Positions 5,499-9,085 of a DNA stretch of 9,085 nucleotides are shown piece after piece (position 1 is the first letter of the stretch; every line of letters begins with the position of its first letter). The stretch lies in NCBI GenBank assembly GCA_016195765.1, contig JACPYZ010000034.1, positions 1 to 9,085 on the forward strand. The letters are read 5' to 3'. The position numbers and the translations under genes were made by a program. The notes below the pieces were generated by a model, which saw only the letters and a program-made list of their open reading frames with translations, had not been told where the DNA came from and did not search any database. Origin of the DNA: Candidatus Curtissbacteria bacterium. GTDB taxonomy: Bacteria > Patescibacteriota > Microgenomatia > Curtissbacterales > GWA2-41-24.

Positions 5499-6647
5499 CT
5501 ACTTTCCTTCCGCACCCTCTTTAGAAGATTTCAAAACCCCTAGAATGTACGCTCCAAGGAAAACCATAATTATATGGAATATGTTCGAAGGCCTAACCGT
5601 TTCTCGAGTCATTCTTTTGAAAATTTCCTGGTTTCCGAACCACCACTTAACCGCTCCAACACCAGGTAGTGTTACGGCTACTTTTCCAATTCCAACCTTA
5701 GCAGACATAGCCTCGCGCATCATATGATGCTCCGATTTTTTATCAATAAGTGACTTAATCATCGCTTCATGAATCGTTTCTTCTCTTTCGTAGCGAGACA
5801 TGTTGTATTCTGTCCCCCATAGCTGTTTCCAATGCTTGCCAAGTTCAAAATGGCCTGGGATCGTCATCTTAGCCCAAGGATGTTTAATCGTCTCTCTCTC
5901 GGACAAAAATTTGTCCGGGTCCATAAACTTTTCAAATTTTTCCTTGTTAGGCTGTTGTAGGTAACCCTGCAAGTAGCCATACATCTTTTTGCAACCTTTT
6001 CTATCCGCCCACATATCAAACATATGAAACCGTTTGATATTTGTAGGAGAATTCGCAAAAGACTTGCTCCACTCAATGTTTTCAAAAGAAACAGTACCAT
6101 CCTCAATCATTTCGGCAATGGCATAGCCTCTTGCAAACTTATATTCAGCAGTCGCATCGTTATGGACCTCATGACCCATACTTTCAAGGTTATCTAAACC
6201 ATGAATCGCCTTTTTTAAATCAGTGTCCCAATCACCACTGGTAACAAGCTGGTTGGAAAATCTTGAATCTTCTGCCAAATTATCTCTAGCAATTTTTACA
6301 AGCAACCTATATTGGGGTAACACTCCACGATTTTTACCAAGCATATTCTTTTGCCAGATCGCGTTTGCATGAGCCAATTTTTCTCCCTCACTCACGTCGC
6401 GCTTACCGCGTGTTTCGTCAATGTAGTAACCAAAAACGTTATCAACGATTCTACCGTAGTAAGTATTTGTATCGTCTGTATAAGCTACATCTCTAACCTG
6501 TTTCACCGTACCAAATTCATTGTTAAACCAATTTTTGCCTTTGTCATAAATTTTTACCGTACCATAAGATACCGTCGCCCCCATCGCATAGGCTTCCCAA
6601 TATGCAACGTTCCCCGCCTGTCTGGTTAACCCGATCCAGTTTTTCAG
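5499..6647 (-). CDS. C-terminal part of a giant tail-anchored protein of unknown function (3' of a frame break)
   Basis: The frame is open on the minus strand from after a TGA at 6648-6650 to the TAG at 5499-5501. An independent start could be the ATG at 6582-6584 (361 aa), but the residues before it (AGNVAYWEAYA) read as coherent protein and no convincing Shine-Dalgarno sequence precedes it. I therefore treat it as the 3' portion of the upstream minus-strand gene. The sequence is hydrophilic and rich in Trp, Tyr, Met and Lys, with helical character. It ends with one hydrophobic helix (residues about 334-351 of the 361, NIFHIIMVFLGAYILGVL) and a short charged tail (KSSKEGAEGK), a tail-anchor layout. 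A milder hydrophobic stretch (VAVTLPGVGAVKWWFG) precedes it. No family is recognised. Position next to a VirB6-like gene suggests a membrane-associated role in the same machine, which is inference. Confidence 0.78.
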   Translation of the reverse strand: MKNWIGLTRQAGNVAYWEAYAMGATVSYGTVKIYDKGKNWFNNEFGTVKQVRDVAYTDDTNTYYGRIVDNVFGYYIDETRGKRDVSEGEKLAHANAIWQKNMLGKNRGVLPQYRLLVKIARDNLAEDSRFSNQLVTSGDWDTDLKKAIHGLDNLESMGHEVHNDATAEYKFARGYAIAEMIEDGTVSFENIEWSKSFANSPTNIKRFHMFDMWADRKGCKKMYGYLQGYLQQPNKEKFEKFMDPDKFLSERETIKHPWAKMTIPGHFELGKHWKQLWGTEYNMSRYEREETIHEAMIKSLIDKKSEHHMMREAMSAKVGIGKVAVTLPGVGAVKWWFGNQEIFKRMTRETVRPSNIFHIIMVFLGAYILGVLKSSKEGAEGK

Positions 6648-9085
6648 TCATTTTAAGCTTTCGCCACTCAAGCATCGTCTTTTGCTTATTCAAATGAGTA
6701 ACCGGATCTTCCCAATCAACTAGTTCTGTATTAGTCGCCCCCACTAAAGTCCGATTAAGCATCCATTGAGAAATCACGCCTCTCATTTTTCTAAATCGCC
6801 ACAATTCCTGTACTTTGGCCAAATCCGCCGCCGTAAGTGCACCATAAGCCGCATCTATTTGGGCGTCATCTAGTTCGTGGAACCGCTTCGTCCTATTGAT
6901 TGTGCCACCACTTGCTAAAGTTTCCGTTACCACAACGCTAGGTAAACCTGATATCGCACCAGATTGAGCAGCCGCAACCAAAGCCAATTCCTTTCTCACT
7001 CTTTCCATCCTGTCGATTTCTGCTGGTGTAAAGTCGCCTGGTTTTTTCTTAAAAATCGCTTGCACTTCGCTTGGAATGTTGCCAGCTGTAACCGCCTCAT
7101 GCAAATTCATTAAGGTTAAACCCTCAACCATATTCAATTTTCTACGCTCCTCGGCATAATCCTTAAAATAAAGCTGCATTGCCTTATCTAGCAGATTAAA
7201 CTCCACATGTTCGCCGGTTTTAGGGTCTATTTTTATATCTTGGAATTTGTGACCTTCATCATCCTCATTAAACCTTTCGTAGTAAACTCGGAATGTTTCA
7301 TCGGTCCAGTTTGGTGAAAAGTAAACGTCGCCAACCTTATCTGGATCCCAACCAGAACTCTGCAATGTTTCCCTTTCTTGAACTTTGGCAAACACTGCTT
7401 TGTAAAGCTTTTCGACTCTTTCACGCATTGCATCTGCTTCTCCTTTGTCTGGGGAAGCCGGACCAATTTGGCCAACAACCAAACCGATTCTGGCCACTTT
7501 TTCCAAAACTCCTTGTAGCGCTTGGACCGGCAAGTCTTCACTTTCTACAGCTCTTAAGTTATTAAGTGCATGCTTCCAGGAATCTCGCCAGTTTTTAGGC
7601 GGACCACTTTCATTTTCATCGTCGAAGTTCGAACGATAACCTTGAGCAGCCTCTGTTGCCTGCCATTCCACTAAACCTTCGTAACCACGCCTTTCTGGCA
7701 AACCCCGTGATTGCACACCCATAATGTAGTCATAAATTTCTGGCGTGTAACCATAAAGCCTGGCACTATCTTCCAAAGCCTTAGTTTGGCGATTGATTTC
7801 CTTAAAAAGATCTTCTTGTACATACCTTGGCAAACTGCTTTTCTTACCTTCAAAAAATCTGGCCATCTTTCGTGCCGCAAATTTAATAGAGTCTCTTTGA
7901 TCTAGCGAAATTATCGAATTTAAAGCAGTGACAGCATCAGGACCACTTCCAAGAGCCAATATTTCGGCTCTACCAATAGATCGAAAAAAATCAAAGGCGT
8001 ATTTATATCCTCCAGCTATCTTTTCATCAGCAAGTGTCGTACGACCAGCTACACCCGGTTCAAGTGCAAAGTCACGGTCTCTGCCCCACTGCAAGTCTGT
8101 TGCCCCTTTCCAGTCTGCAACACCACCAGCTCCAATCAAGCGATCAACCATTGCATCAAAAGCTGGTCTTAGCCCCTCTAACTCATCCTGTAAATCCGAA
8201 GGGACAGGTAATGGAGGCGTGCGAGATCCCAACCAGTCAATATGACGTTTCACATCTGCCATCTTCATCACAACATCCATCGAGGAATTGTACTGAGTCT
8301 CGATTAGAAACTCGATCACTTCAGTTCTGTGATTAGCAACATTAGTCGGCAAAGGCGCACCCGTAAGACCTCTCTCAATCGACCTGATAACTTTAAGCTG
8401 GTCAAGCGCAATTGGCACTGCTTTAGAGTAACTAGAAAAGCCGTCTTGTAACCCCACTGTCGCAAGCTCAGCGTCACGCAATCTTTTTAAGTTATCCAAA
8501 AGCTCTGTTCTGTCCGCCTGAAGAGCCGCTGCTGAATAAGTAGTGGCATCTTCCTCGCTGCTCATTTCTCGCAACCTACGTCTACTTTCAAAAATATCCG
8601 CCGTGGCGTTGCTGGCGGTTGTATATCTCGTCGCGCCACCACGAATCTCTATAAGCGGCTTAAGTTTTGGCTCCTCAGAAACACCATTTGTGATCATCAG
8701 TTCAGCATTACGGCTTTCAGCATCCTTTTGATTCCAACTGCTGGAAAGCACGACTGGATTGCCGTCTCTATCAATAGTATGGCGGGCATTAAGTACAGCC
8801 TGAGCTCTTTCGCGATCAAGTTCGGCAAGCGGGGTTTCTGTTTCCACAATTCTGCTTTTTTCAGAAACGTGTGGCCCTTCATTTTTCTCTCTATGCCTTG
8901 CAGCCGCGTCGGCGTAAGAAAGTCCTGTTTCGTGGGATTTTGCTACAACTTCTATCCTGGATTGAATTTTGGCAACATCAAGATCATCCGATTGGCTTGG
9001 TGGTTTTAAGACCTCAGCAATTTCCAAATCCGCAATCTTGGCCGCATTTTTTGCATCGTAATCCGGATAAAGCTCTTGATAAACC
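6544..9085 (-). CDS. N-terminal/central part of the giant protein (runs off right edge, 3' end frameshifted)
   Basis: The minus-strand frame is open from the window edge. The TTG at 9025-9027 is preceded by at least 19 more in-frame codons (VYQELYPDYDAKNAAKIAD...), so the true start is outside. The frame ends at the TGA 6544-6546. Its last 22 residues, from ERCILGSLC on, look unlike the rest and probably follow a one-base insertion, after which coherent sequence continues in the other frame. About 1194 codons are visible once corrected. The protein is long, charged and mostly helical, with no signal peptide or membrane segment in this part, and has Arg/Glu-rich coiled-coil-like stretches. I recognise no domain. 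Candidate roles such as a scaffold or a cytoplasmic partner of a secretion channel are guesses. Coding is supported by the length and coherence of the frame. Confidence 0.8.
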   Translation of the reverse strand, partial: VYQELYPDYDAKNAAKIADLEIAEVLKPPSQSDDLDVAKIQSRIEVVAKSHETGLSYADAAARHREKNEGPHVSEKSRIVETETPLAELDRERAQAVLNARHTIDRDGNPVVLSSSWNQKDAESRNAELMITNGVSEEPKLKPLIEIRGGATRYTTASNATADIFESRRRLREMSSEEDATTYSAAALQADRTELLDNLKRLRDAELATVGLQDGFSSYSKAVPIALDQLKVIRSIERGLTGAPLPTNVANHRTEVIEFLIETQYNSSMDVVMKMADVKRHIDWLGSRTPPLPVPSDLQDELEGLRPAFDAMVDRLIGAGGVADWKGATDLQWGRDRDFALEPGVAGRTTLADEKIAGGYKYAFDFFRSIGRAEILALGSGPDAVTALNSIISLDQRDSIKFAARKMARFFEGKKSSLPRYVQEDLFKEINRQTKALEDSARLYGYTPEIYDYIMGVQSRGLPERRGYEGLVEWQATEAAQGYRSNFDDENESGPPKNWRDSWKHALNNLRAVESEDLPVQALQGVLEKVARIGLVVGQIGPASPDKGEADAMRERVEKLYKAVFAKVQERETLQSSGWDPDKVGDVYFSPNWTDETFRVYYERFNEDDEGHKFQDIKIDPKTGEHVEFNLLDKAMQLYFKDYAEERRKLNMVEGLTLMNLHEAVTAGNIPSEVQAIFKKKPGDFTPAEIDRMERVRKELALVAAAQSGAISGLPSVVVTETLASGGTINRTKRFHELDDAQIDAAYGALTAADLAKVQELWRFRKMRGVISQWMLNRTLVGATNTELVDWEDPVTHLNKQKTMLEWRKLKMTEKLDRVNQTGGERCILGSLCDGGDGILWYGKNL

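Noticed and set aside
5482..5727. Plus-strand frame starting with GTG that overlaps the TAG of the VirB6-like gene
   Set aside because: It lies antisense to the end of the long minus-strand coding region and encodes a composition without coherent features, so it is a shadow frame.
6544..6584. Translational coupling of two separate minus-strand genes through a 41-base overlap
   Set aside because: The downstream frame is coherent before its ATG (NVAYWEAYA), the last 22 residues of the upstream frame look random, and a one-base correction gives one continuous protein. Not excluded entirely.
1..9085. CRISPR arrays, tRNA/rRNA genes and insertion sequences
   Set aside because: Read on both strands; no regularly spaced repeats, cloverleaf-like sequences, rRNA segments, transposase-like proteins or flanking terminal repeats were seen.

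Overview
The window looks like an accessory secretion/conjugation-type locus from a low-to-moderate GC, gene-dense bacterium. The style of the proteins suggests a Patescibacteria/CPR-like lineage: a secreted VirB6/TrbL-like membrane protein, a Cys-rich exported protein ending in a lysozyme-like domain, and very large proteins with no recognisable family. That assignment is an inference; there is no rRNA or marker gene here. The standard genetic code reads cleanly: the intact genes end in TAG or TAA and no internal TGA codons are needed.

Layout. The plus-strand block runs from 1 to 5482. It starts with a large exported protein that enters from the left edge (1-1885). It has a Cys-rich N-terminal part, a Gly-rich linker and a C-terminal transglycosylase/lysozyme-like domain, but its reading frame is broken once near 981-984. 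A small single-pass membrane protein (1888-2478) follows two bases after that gene's stop. Next comes a 189-base spacer (2479-2667) that I read as a structured regulatory leader. It has a possible promoter, a cobalamin-riboswitch-like aptamer, and a switch between a 16-bp antiterminator and a 7-bp hairpin that is both terminator-like and covers the ribosome binding site. The leader precedes an unrecognised 390-aa protein with a C-terminal zinc-ribbon-like Cys pair arrangement (2668-3840). An 11-bp perfect hairpin spans that gene's stop, and a near-consensus sigma70 promoter then drives a polytopic VirB6/TrbL-like protein (3908-5482) with almost no 5' leader.

The minus strand (5499 to beyond 9085) carries one very large tail-anchored protein of unknown function, convergent with the VirB6-like gene and only 16 bases from it. 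It is split by an apparent +1-nt shift near 6612-6644. With the shift corrected, about 1194 codons are visible and the start lies outside the window.

How the parts may fit: the lysozyme-like protein could open peptidoglycan, the VirB6-like protein could form an inner-membrane channel element, and the small bitopic protein could be an accessory subunit. The riboswitch-controlled zinc-ribbon protein and the giant tail-anchored protein have no assigned role. The most interesting signal is the riboswitch-like leader in front of a protein of unknown function.
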